Part shown: piece after piece, positions 50,217-58,451 of the stretch
Position numbering within the stretch: the stretch's first letter is position 1
How the letters are laid out: each line of letters opens with the position of its first letter
DNA from: Carboxylicivirga mesophila
GTDB taxonomy: Bacteria > Bacteroidota > Bacteroidia > Bacteroidales > Marinilabiliaceae
Assembly (NCBI RefSeq): GCF_018271975.1
Contig: NZ_JAGUCN010000001.1
Coordinates: 248,001 to 312,000, forward strand
Reading direction: 5' to 3'
Length of the DNA stretch: 64,000 bases
Position numbers and translations under genes: made by a program
Notes under the pieces: model-generated
Seen by the model: only the letters and a program-made list of their open reading frames with translations
Databases searched by the model: none
Told to the model about the DNA's origin: nothing

Positions 50217-52622
50217 ATGCAACACGCAATTAAACTGGCTCTTCGCAAGCTATTTGTAAAAGGACAATATACATTTACACGCACCATCTCACTGGCTGTA
50301 GGACTGGCTTTTGGGATGCTCATACTATCCGAAGTTTTTTATTACTACAGCTACGATGGGTTTTACCCCGATGCTGATCGCATTTACACGGTGCAGTCCA
50401 GTTTTAAGCGCGATAAGGAAACGGGTGAATTTGAGAATTATTCTAATGTAAGCGGAGCTATAGCTCCCGGTATCAAAGCCGAAGTACCGGGGGTGGAGTC
50501 GGCTACGCGACTTAATTCAATTGGTACACATGTAGTATATGATCAGCTTAAAAGAGGCTACAAGGCCGAGGTGGTATTGGCCGACGAACATTGGGGCGAT
50601 GTTGTACCCCGACCAATGATAAGTGGTCATCCTGCTAAAATATTAGCACGCCCGATGGCCTGTATGGTATCCAGCGAATTGGCTGAGGCTATGGGAGGCG
50701 ATGTAATAGGCCAGGTGATTGAGCTAAAACGCTATCCGGGCAAACAACTGACCGTTCAGGGTGAATTTGAAGCATTGCCCGAAAACACCAACTATAACTA
50801 TGATATTCTGGTTTCGATGGTTTCCATCACCGAATTTTTCTCATGGGATGGTTCTACCAATTGGTTAGGTAACGATCGTTATATGGCCTATGTCAAGCTG
50901 CAGCCTGGCATTAGTCCCAATGATTTAGCTCCGGCCTTGCGTAAGATGCAGGAAAAACACCAGGATATAGAGCGGCTGGAGGAAGAGCAGGGTGGTATGG
51001 TACTCAAATACGTTCTAAAACCAATTAAGAGTATCTATAAAGATAACCATAAAGACATGCTGGTGATACTCAGTACTATTGCATTGGCTGTGCTGTTTGT
51101 GTCTTTGATGAACTATTTTCTGCTGACCCTTAGTATACTGGTTAACCGGGCCAAGTCGTCAGCCATTTATAAAACATGCGGAGCGCAGGTGAATGATATC
51201 CGGCAATTAATTTTTGTGGAGTCGCTCACCCTTTTTGTTCTGGCCTTGACCTTGGCGTCTCTACTGCTTTGGGTATTTAAACCCTTCGCCGAAGCGCAGC
51301 TTGGACATAGCCTGACAGCTGCAGTTAATCCGGGCGTATTATGGCCTTTAATGGGCGTTTTGGCCATATGGTTAGTCTTGATGAGTTATTTGCCGGCCCG
51401 TTACTTTTCACGCATCCCGGTTGCCACAGCGTTTCGTAGTTACCGGCAAAAGAAAAATAGCTGGAAACTGGGGCTACTGGCCCTTCAATTGGTGGGTGCA
51501 TCATTTATATTGACGCTCATGGTGATAGTCACCTTGCAGTACGAGCAAATGCGTAAGGCCGATCACGGTTATGATACTGAAGGTATTTATTATGGTGCTA
51601 CTACTGCTATGAACGGGAGTCAGGTACAGATGATTATTAATGAACTAAATGCTATGGCTGAAGTTGAGCAGGTGTCATTGGGCTATTCTGTGCCCATTCG
51701 ATATGCTTCAGGTAACAATGTGCTATCGCCCGACGGGCATCGAGAGCTGTTTAATGTGGCCGATTTTTACGAGGTTGATGAGCACTATTTTTCAATGTTG
51801 GGCATACCCATCACCCAGGGGCATTCATTTGCCAGTGAAATGGCATCGACCAATAATGTGATGATTAGTCAGAAAGCGGCTGATTTGCTGGAAGTGTATA
51901 ATAACTGGACAGATGGTGTTGCAGGCAAGCCGCTCACCATTACTGAACATGGCGCAACTACTATACAGGGCACCTATCCTGATTTTGTTATCGGACCGCT
52001 TTCGAGGCCCGATGATCGGCCTTCTGTTTTCTTTTACAAGCCACAGCATCTATTTATCCAGGAGAAAAACCAGCATCCGTTTATGTCAATGACTATACTT
52101 GTGAAAGTACACAGCTCCACGCAGGCTGGCATGAAGGATAAAATAGCTACAGTATTTAATAAAGTATTGCCGCAGAAAGATGCTGAAATAAAGAGCCTGG
52201 CTGAAGAACAATTAATTAGTTATGCTGATGAAAAAGGCTTCCGCAATGCCATGCTGGCCGGAAACTTTGTGATTCTGCTGATAACAATTATTGGCCTGAT
52301 TGGGTACACTACCAATGAAGCAACCCGCCGGCAGAAAGAGTTGGCTATTCGACGCATCAATGGCGCTAAAATGTCAGATCTGGTGCAGTATTTTGTTTTG
52401 GAGCTTCAATACATGGCTATTCCGGCAGTATTGCTTGGCTTAGTAGGGTCCTGGTACACCGCCAGTAAATGGATGCAGAATTTTGCCTATAAGATTCCCT
52501 TGAACTGGATGTTATTTTTAATGTGCAGCTTCATCGTGCTTTTGACAGTTGCCGCCGTGGCGGTGGTCAATTATCTGCGTATTGGCAATCGTAACCCGGT
52601 TGAGGCCTTGCGTTACGAATAA
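50217..52622 (+). CDS. FtsX-like ABC transporter permease 4
   Basis: An 801-residue permease and the most divergent of the four. It starts MQHAIKLALRKLFVKGQYTFTRTISLAVGLAFGMLILSEVFYYYSYDGFYPDADRIYTVQSSF, then has a periplasmic domain, a helix bundle around 280-410, a second periplasmic domain and the core GLIGYTTNEATRRQKELAIRRINGAKMSDLVQYFV. The usual KEIGIRKVNGA is KELAIRRINGA here. It ends NPVEALRYE. A 15-bp hairpin follows the gene. Confidence 0.88.
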   Translation: MQHAIKLALRKLFVKGQYTFTRTISLAVGLAFGMLILSEVFYYYSYDGFYPDADRIYTVQSSFKRDKETGEFENYSNVSGAIAPGIKAEVPGVESATRLNSIGTHVVYDQLKRGYKAEVVLADEHWGDVVPRPMISGHPAKILARPMACMVSSELAEAMGGDVIGQVIELKRYPGKQLTVQGEFEALPENTNYNYDILVSMVSITEFFSWDGSTNWLGNDRYMAYVKLQPGISPNDLAPALRKMQEKHQDIERLEEEQGGMVLKYVLKPIKSIYKDNHKDMLVILSTIALAVLFVSLMNYFLLTLSILVNRAKSSAIYKTCGAQVNDIRQLIFVESLTLFVLALTLASLLLWVFKPFAEAQLGHSLTAAVNPGVLWPLMGVLAIWLVLMSYLPARYFSRIPVATAFRSYRQKKNSWKLGLLALQLVGASFILTLMVIVTLQYEQMRKADHGYDTEGIYYGATTAMNGSQVQMIINELNAMAEVEQVSLGYSVPIRYASGNNVLSPDGHRELFNVADFYEVDEHYFSMLGIPITQGHSFASEMASTNNVMISQKAADLLEVYNNWTDGVAGKPLTITEHGATTIQGTYPDFVIGPLSRPDDRPSVFFYKPQHLFIQEKNQHPFMSMTILVKVHSSTQAGMKDKIATVFNKVLPQKDAEIKSLAEEQLISYADEKGFRNAMLAGNFVILLITIIGLIGYTTNEATRRQKELAIRRINGAKMSDLVQYFVLELQYMAIPAVLLGLVGSWYTASKWMQNFAYKIPLNWMLFLMCSFIVLLTVAAVAVVNYLRIGNRNPVEALRYE

Positions 52623-52647
52623 GTATGAATCAGGTAAATATGTTAAT

Positions 52648-52684
52648 GATTAATGTACTAACAAATTGAGTTAGTACATTAATC
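52648..52684 (+). terminator. hairpin closing the export cluster
   Basis: GATTAATGTACTAAC (52648-52662) and GTTAGTACATTAATC (52670-52684) are perfectly complementary with a 7-base loop. There is no T run, so it is a weak terminator or an RNA-stabilising end. Confidence 0.7.
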
Positions 52685-52851
52685 ACAAGTTGCAACAGTA
52701 ATATCCTTTCTGTGCATTGAAGAAGGGGGATTGTTATCAAATAATAGTGCTGTACAAGATGTGATGACATAATTTCATCTTAAACTAAAAATTTATAAGG
52801 TATATTATTATCTTCAATGCTTGTTAACTATTAATTGTAATATCTACAAGT

Positions 52852-53307
52852 ATGAAATGTATTAGCACACTGGTCCTTATCTTTTGTTTCGGGTTGACAG
52901 GCAACCTTTCTGCACAATCAAAAACCGAAACTCTAACAGAGTTTCTGAATGGTATCATCAACTTTGAAGATGCAACTATTAACGAAGGCACACCAATTGC
53001 CGATATCAAAATGCTGGCTGCTGAACAAGCTGCACTGACAAAAGACTTAACCAAAGAATCGGTTAAAGAAATTCTTGAAACAGCCAAAGACTATCATTTT
53101 TGCGTTGTCACAGTTGGGGTGCATACCATCGCCCGCATTACCGATCTGGAATATACCCAGATGAGTGGTTCCTGGGCGACGGCCATGCCTATGGGTGAAG
53201 GCTATGTTCAGAAAAGCGGATTGACTTTGAAGAATGATTATCTTAACAATATCATTGGTATTCCTAATAGCCAGGAACGAAAAGTTTACTTCTTCAATAA
53301 GAAATAA
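52852..53307 (+). CDS. small secreted protein of unknown function
   Basis: A 151-residue exported protein with a signal peptide (about 1-22, ending LSAQ). The mature part begins SKTETLTEFLNGIINFEDATINEGTPIADIKMLAAEQAALTKDLTKESVKEILETAKDYHFCVVTVG. It appears mixed helical and beta, with no family motif I recognise. It has its own leader of about 165 bases after the permease cluster and could be independent of it. Confidence 0.65.
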   Translation: MKCISTLVLIFCFGLTGNLSAQSKTETLTEFLNGIINFEDATINEGTPIADIKMLAAEQAALTKDLTKESVKEILETAKDYHFCVVTVGVHTIARITDLEYTQMSGSWATAMPMGEGYVQKSGLTLKNDYLNNIIGIPNSQERKVYFFNKK

Positions 53308-53327
53308 CCGAATGCTCAAATACCAAT

Positions 53328-53355
53328 AAAGGCAGACTTATACAGGTCTGCTTTT
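53328..53355. terminator. terminator of the small secreted protein gene
   Basis: GCAGAC (53332-53337) pairs with GTCTGC (53346-53351), extended by A-T pairs, then TTTT. Confidence 0.7.
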
Positions 53356-53439
53356 GTTGTTTTAATCCAGATGTATCATTGGAGTATTGTTATAAAGATG
53401 TTTGAATATGAAGCAGCCAGACCAGTGATATCTATGGGT

Positions 53440-53796
53440 TTAACCTTCCCAATGAATCAACAAATACAGCTCATCACTTAAAGGTAAATACCCCTGATCG
53501 TAGCACAGATGGTAGGTGGCGCCTTTTTGGGTGGTGTAGGTGCCAGTAAAGTAGTTGAAGTCAAAACCTTCTTGTAGCAACTTGGTGCGCTTGATCTTTG
53601 TTTTACCCAATTGGTTGAATGCCTGAAGAATGGCGTAATTCTTCTTAAGGGTGCGATTAACTTTTTGAACCAAGGCATTTTCAGTACTGTATCTACGATT
53701 ATTGAAGCTGTTTCGGCATTGGTCGGAGCAGAATTTCTTGTCAACTCTGCCAATTATCGGGTCGTTGCAAACCGGGCATAAACGTTTTTCAGACAT
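53440..53796 (-). CDS. hypothetical protein with N-terminal zinc finger
   Basis: A 118-residue protein from the start MSEKRLCPVCNDPIIGRVDKKFCSDQCRNSFNNRRY; the longer frame adds 20 codons. Four cysteines in CPVC and CSDQC form a probable zinc site like those of DUF2116/treble-clef finger proteins, close to SSxxCR in DNA gyrase-inhibitor YacG-like fingers. The C-terminal part TTQKGATYHLCYDQGYLPLSDELYLLIHWEG is unrelated to known folds that I recall. Proteins of this kind are common in Bacteroidota with no known role. It is divergent from ssb. Confidence 0.75.
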   Translation of the reverse strand: MSEKRLCPVCNDPIIGRVDKKFCSDQCRNSFNNRRYSTENALVQKVNRTLKKNYAILQAFNQLGKTKIKRTKLLQEGFDFNYFTGTYTTQKGATYHLCYDQGYLPLSDELYLLIHWEG

Positions 53797-53966
53797 GAGG
53801 TTTGGTTTTGTAAGTATCAGGTAAGTAAATATATAAACGTTTTTAAATGATTGCAAACGGTTTTAAACGAAAGCTAAACAACTCTAAATACTTAATAACC
53901 AACTAAAGCTTGCACGGCGTTGCACCTTTGTTTCATCAATTTATTATTCATTTAAAATTATGAGTC

Positions 53967-54308
53967 ATGGCAAATTTAAGGAACAGAGTACAGTTAGTAG
54001 GCAACCTGGGAATGAATCCGGAAATCAAAGCATTTGATAATGGACGCAAGCTGGCAAAATTTACATTGGCCACCAATGAAAGTTTTAATGGCGTGAACGG
54101 GCAGGAAAAGACTGAAACACAATGGCACAATGTGGTGGCATGGGGCAAACAAGCTGAAATAGCTCAAAAATATCTGCAAAAAGGAAATGAGGTGGCCATT
54201 GAAGGGCGCTTAACCTATCGTCAATACGAAGATAAAAACAAGCAAACACGCTATATTACCGAGGTGGTTTTAAGCAGTTATGTGCTTTTTCCTCACGTGA
54301 AGAAGTAA
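53967..54308 (+). CDS. ssb: single-stranded DNA-binding protein
   Basis: A 113-residue OB-fold protein. MANLRNRVQLVGNLGMNPEIKAFDNGRKLAKFTLATNESFN and TETQWHNVVAWGKQAEIAQKYLQKGNEVAIEGRLTYRQYEDKNKQTRYITEVVLSSYVLF give the full SSB core. The acidic C-terminal tail of replicative SSB (ending DDDIPF) is missing, so this is a short second SSB or a variant with other partners. Short SSBs without the tail are known in many Bacteroidota. Confidence 0.93.
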   Translation: MANLRNRVQLVGNLGMNPEIKAFDNGRKLAKFTLATNESFNGVNGQEKTETQWHNVVAWGKQAEIAQKYLQKGNEVAIEGRLTYRQYEDKNKQTRYITEVVLSSYVLFPHVKK

Positions 54309-54405
54309 GCTTAATGATTTCGTCATTTTTTAGGCAGAAAGCTTCTGAGTGTTCTAAGTATTAGAAGAACAGATGGAGTGAAGGTTTGACGAACAAATAG
54401 GATGC

Positions 54406-54453
54406 AAAAAAGCCGTCAGGATCATAAACAAACATAGTCCTGACGGCTTTTTG
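54406..54453. terminator. bidirectional terminator after ssb
   Basis: AAAAAGCCGTCAGGA (54407-54421) and TCCTGACGGCTTTTT (54438-54452) are perfectly complementary over 15 bases. Either strand ends in T-rich sequence. Confidence 0.93.
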
Positions 54454-54467
54454 TTTTACTCCGATTA

Positions 54468-56684
54468 TTATTTAATCGATACCTCCACTTTGTAATTACA
54501 ACTCTTCAGCTGTTCGGGCAGGTTGCGCAAATCAGCTGTTGCTACACTAATACTGGTCGAGTCAATCCCTTTTTCGTGCAGCAGATAGTAGCTCAATTGC
54601 TCGTTGCGGTTAATCAGTAGCTTTGTAAAGGCATCTTGTAACTCATCCTCACCAATCAGCTGTCGGCAGCTGGCTGATAGAGGCTGGCCAACCGAACCTT
54701 CTACTGTTTTCCTGATGTAGTCCAGGAAATCAGGGTCGTCATTGGCTAGTGCAGCCAGTCGTTCGTTGTATGCCGCAATCTGCTTTTCATTGTTGGTAGG
54801 CATTGTTTCGGTCAGCATGCGTTTTTTGGCCATGGCCACAGCAAGTGCACTTTTCTCTGTTTCAGGATCGGTCTGCTGCATAAAGCTGAAGTTAAGCTGA
54901 GGTTTTTTTGTCAGAATGCTTGCAATCTTATCAAGCGTCTGTTTCTGCTCCAATGACAATGAATCCTGTGCATATGGCATGGGAATATTTTCCAGCTCTT
55001 CGGGGCGCGTGCCAACCAGGTTACCCAATGCATTAAAGGGCGAAGCAGCCGCTTTGATGATGAGGTTGGAGATAGCCTTCCAGATAAGCTTGCCAACGCT
55101 GAAGTTAGGGTCAGAAGGGTTTCCTTCAACCGGCATGTGAATGCTGATGACATCTTGTGGATCTTTCATCAGGTAAAGGCCTAACTTCACCGGGGCTTTC
55201 ACCTGTGGTTCGTTTTGAGTTTTATCACCAATCTCCAGCTCATTAATCACAATGTCATTGTTATTCAGCATGTGTGTTGGCGTCATACTGATGCTCAGGT
55301 CGTAGTTGAAATCACCCTGTGTAATGGGGCGCGCAATGTGATATTCTGAATAAGGTGAGAAGCTTAGTAGTTGTAGTTTCTCCAGCTTAGCTTCCAAATC
55401 AAACACCTCAGGGTGCAGCATGTTAATGGTCGACTGTCCGTCCAGCTTGCCTTGGTCGTTCAGGTTAATACTGAAATTAACCGGCACCTGCTCGGCATTA
55501 TTGGTGATGCCGTTGAGTTCCACCTCAATGTTCTTCAGATCGTATAAAAATGGGCGGTAAAGCGTATGATCTGCAAAAGCTACAGTGCCATTGTCGATAT
55601 TTATTTTATCTACTCTATAGCTAAGGGCGGATGCAGTTTCAGTTGAGTCAGTAGTTACTTCGGTTTCCTGACTTGTGCTGTCGGCAGGCATTAATGGCAA
55701 CAACATGCGCTCAATATTGGTCATATCCTTGTAAAGGCTGGCTGTGAGGGTTGGTCTTACAACTGACAGGTGAGAAAAGTGATAGTTTTCATTACCCACA
55801 TCAATGTTTTCTAATCCAACGCTGAATTGGTCAAGCCTGAACACGTCTTTGTTTTCCAAATCCCAGATACGGAATGAATCCACACTGGCTTCTCCTTTAA
55901 CTACTATCTGGCTGGTTTCAACCATGTGACCTGTAATATTCAGTTTGGTATTGAGATATCCCTCGATGCCGCCTGCATCAATTACATCCTCCACATAGCT
56001 TGAGATATTATCAAGGCCTAGCTTACTCACTTCGAAATCAACCGTGTATTCATTTTTTAGCTGATCCACATGGGCATCGACAAATACTTTGCCGCGCTCG
56101 CCAAATTCAAATTCTATACCTACATCCGACGATTCGCTGTCCCAGGCAATAAGTGGCAGTTCAAGGGTGATGTCTTCCAGCTTTAGCTCGTTATCAACTG
56201 TTTGGTCAAGGAAGTTGAAATGACCGTGAGCCAGTTGAATATTATGGATGGCAAAACGCAAGGGCTTCGAAGGTACAGTATCGGTTACTACCTCCTGACT
56301 TGCCGAATCGGCGGGAGGGATTAAGTCATCAAAATTAAAGCCTTTATCGGTACGTGTAACATGAATATACAGGCTGTCGAGTGTAATGGTCGAAAACGAG
56401 TACTCATTACTGAATAAGCGGGTGGGATCAAAGTTAACATACAACTCTCTGAAGCCTGCGAAAGTGTCTGTTTGGTTGGCTTCATAAACTGCCAGTGCCG
56501 ATGCACGCACGGCGACCTTGAAATAGTTGATGCTTAAATCAGTAAGATGCACTTTACGTCCAATCAGTTCCTCACTGTTCTTGTTAATGTAGTTTTTAAC
56601 AATGGTGGAAAGAAAGAAAAGCAGCAGGAAGATAATGAGTGCCAATGAGGAGAGCACATAATACCTTTTTTTGATCTGTTTCAT
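54468..56684 (-). CDS. DUF748/AsmA-like envelope protein
   Basis: A 738-residue protein with one N-terminal membrane helix (residues about 10-32) and a large periplasmic part. Repeats such as ALAVYEANQTDTFAGFRELYVNFDPTRLFSNEYSFSTITLDSLYIHVTR and FAIHNIQLAHGHFNFLDQTVDNELKLEDITLELP are the DUF748 type, related to AsmA. The C-terminal 150 residues (SLSLEQKQTLDKIASILTKKPQLNFSFMQQTDPETEKSALAVAMAKKRML) look like the OmpA-like end region found in DUF748 proteins. Relatives act in outer-membrane lipid homeostasis or bridge the membranes. It shares a terminator with ssb. Confidence 0.85.
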   Translation of the reverse strand: MKQIKKRYYVLSSLALIIFLLLFFLSTIVKNYINKNSEELIGRKVHLTDLSINYFKVAVRASALAVYEANQTDTFAGFRELYVNFDPTRLFSNEYSFSTITLDSLYIHVTRTDKGFNFDDLIPPADSASQEVVTDTVPSKPLRFAIHNIQLAHGHFNFLDQTVDNELKLEDITLELPLIAWDSESSDVGIEFEFGERGKVFVDAHVDQLKNEYTVDFEVSKLGLDNISSYVEDVIDAGGIEGYLNTKLNITGHMVETSQIVVKGEASVDSFRIWDLENKDVFRLDQFSVGLENIDVGNENYHFSHLSVVRPTLTASLYKDMTNIERMLLPLMPADSTSQETEVTTDSTETASALSYRVDKINIDNGTVAFADHTLYRPFLYDLKNIEVELNGITNNAEQVPVNFSINLNDQGKLDGQSTINMLHPEVFDLEAKLEKLQLLSFSPYSEYHIARPITQGDFNYDLSISMTPTHMLNNNDIVINELEIGDKTQNEPQVKAPVKLGLYLMKDPQDVISIHMPVEGNPSDPNFSVGKLIWKAISNLIIKAAASPFNALGNLVGTRPEELENIPMPYAQDSLSLEQKQTLDKIASILTKKPQLNFSFMQQTDPETEKSALAVAMAKKRMLTETMPTNNEKQIAAYNERLAALANDDPDFLDYIRKTVEGSVGQPLSASCRQLIGEDELQDAFTKLLINRNEQLSYYLLHEKGIDSTSISVATADLRNLPEQLKSCNYKVEVSIK

Positions 56685-56920
56685 TTTTAGTGGTTAAGCA
56701 GATTAGTAAATCAGTTTTACGATTGTAAAACGGTAATAGCGTAAAGGTATAACAAAACAAATTAGTTTTTGATTACCAGTTCCAAATTTAAGGGCATGGG
56801 TGGGAGATAGCTTATCTTACAAGGCTGATGAGTCATCTATGGGGAGCATGAGATATTGAAACCAGCTCTCAAGCGAACTCATTGCTTTGTAGAGCCGACA
56901 ATAGCTATCCTGATAAATAA
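56685..56920. other. intergenic region upstream of the DUF748 gene
   Basis: About 235 bases with no gene or structure that I can support, apart from the terminator listed after the GH125 gene. Confidence 0.5.
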
Positions 56921-56952
56921 ACGCCGCTTATTAGTTGAATAATAAAGCGGCG
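56914..56952 (-). terminator. terminator of the mannosidase operon
   Basis: CGCCGCTT (56922-56929) pairs with AAGCGGCG (56945-56952), with TATTA/TAATA inside. On the minus strand it is followed by TTTATTTAT. It is 15 bases past the GH125 stop codon. Confidence 0.88.
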
Positions 56953-56967
56953 CTATATTGTATTAAT

Positions 56968-58404
56968 TTACAACTCTGTCTTAAGCAAATGGGGGCGTTC
57001 ATGATAGAGCTTAGCGATTAGCTCGCCAAACAGAGTATTGGCCCAGGCGAACCAGTCGCGGGTATACTTTGATGCATCATCTTTATGAAAGCTCTCATGC
57101 ATAAAACCAGTACCGGCATGTGTGGTCTTAAGCATCTTCAGACAATGGCGTATCTCTTTGTCATCAGTGCTGGTCATGGCCCTGAGGATAATTCCCATAG
57201 GCCAGATATTAACTTGTCCGGTGTGCGGGCTGGCTTGTCCTTCTGCCACTTTGCCCTTTAAATAGTAGGGATTATTATCACTCAGTAAAAAGGCTCTGGT
57301 GCGCTTATACAAGGCATCATCGGGCTGATGTGCACCCAGGTAGGCCAATGACATAAGTGATGGTACGTTCGCATCATCCATAAATACCCGGTTGCCAAAA
57401 CCATCTACCTCGTAGGCATAGATTTTACCAAAATCCAGATGCTCAACAATGGCATACTGCCTGATGGCTGCATCTACTTCATCGGCCAGAGAAGTACATT
57501 CTTTGGCGAGTTGTGTTTCACCGGTAATGCTTTCATGGATATTGGCCATTTGCCTTAAACTAACTACTGCAAATACGTTGGATGGAATCAGATAGGGGTA
57601 AAGCGTTGCATCGTCCGATGGACGGAACATAGAGCAAATAAGTCCGACGGGCTTCACCGGACGGCCCAGTCCCCAATGTACCGGACTATCAAACATTTGC
57701 CCTGTTTCACGATTAAAGGTGTAGGGTGTTGTACCGTCTTTGCGCTGCTCGGCTTTAAATGTTTGCACAATAAGGCGTGAGGCCTTTTGCCAGTCGTCAT
57801 CAAAAACACTGCTGTCACCAGTAATGCTATAATATTCGTTGGCCAGCCTCACGGCATAGCATAACGAGTCAATCTCCCATTTGCGTTCATGAATGCCGGG
57901 CAGCATCTGGGTGCGGTCACTCTGCCATTTCGATACTTTGGTCACATCTTTATAAAAAGCATTGGCATATGGGTCGATCAGGATGCATTTGGTTTGTCGC
58001 TTAACCAGGCCTTTAATCAATTCTCTGAGTTCCTTATCTTTTTTGATAAGCGGCATATACGGCCACACCTGAGCGGTACTGTCGCGTAACCACATGGCAT
58101 CAATATCGCCTGTAATCACAAAGGTATCCGGTTGCCCATCAATGTATTCAAAATCAACTGTTGTGTCCAGTGTGTTGGGGAAGCAGTTCTCGAACAGCCA
58201 GGCCAGTTCATTGTCGGCCATGGAGCTCTTAACTTTATTAATCAGTTTCTCAACTTCTTTACTGTTGAAGCAGCGCTTGCCCTCAGCAGGGCGCATTGAC
58301 TTAAAATCAGCAGTTGATTGGTTTTGAGCATGGAGCAATGGTGATGCTAATAAAGTACCACCAATGACCATGCCCGATTGCTTTATAAAGGTTCTACGTT
58401 TCAT
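56968..58404 (-). CDS. GH125 exo-alpha-1,6-mannosidase
   Basis: About 478 residues from MKRRTFIKQSGMVIGGTLLASPLLHAQ, a Tat signal (RRTFIK). The catalytic part is (alpha/alpha)6-barrel-like with ITGDIDAMWLRDSTAQVWPYMPLIKKD, LIDPYANAFYKD, WKWEIDSLCYAVRLANEYY-type segments, DDWQKASRLIVQTFKAEQRKDGTTPYTFNRET and FMHESFHKDDASKYTRDWFAWANTLFGELI. These match GH125 (the former DUF1237), inverting exo-alpha-1,6-mannosidases of N-glycan and mannan breakdown. It follows GH92 and GH3 genes in one transcription unit. Confidence 0.93.
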   Translation of the reverse strand: MKRRTFIKQSGMVIGGTLLASPLLHAQNQSTADFKSMRPAEGKRCFNSKEVEKLINKVKSSMADNELAWLFENCFPNTLDTTVDFEYIDGQPDTFVITGDIDAMWLRDSTAQVWPYMPLIKKDKELRELIKGLVKRQTKCILIDPYANAFYKDVTKVSKWQSDRTQMLPGIHERKWEIDSLCYAVRLANEYYSITGDSSVFDDDWQKASRLIVQTFKAEQRKDGTTPYTFNRETGQMFDSPVHWGLGRPVKPVGLICSMFRPSDDATLYPYLIPSNVFAVVSLRQMANIHESITGETQLAKECTSLADEVDAAIRQYAIVEHLDFGKIYAYEVDGFGNRVFMDDANVPSLMSLAYLGAHQPDDALYKRTRAFLLSDNNPYYLKGKVAEGQASPHTGQVNIWPMGIILRAMTSTDDKEIRHCLKMLKTTHAGTGFMHESFHKDDASKYTRDWFAWANTLFGELIAKLYHERPHLLKTEL

Positions 58405-58451
58405 ATGCATTGAGTATGCCTGTGTTTATCTAACGTTTTACGTCTAATAGT

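Noticed and set aside
42296-52622. Recent tandem duplication of permease genes
   Set aside because: The four proteins differ widely outside the FtsX core and the NPxxALRYE end, so they are old paralogues.
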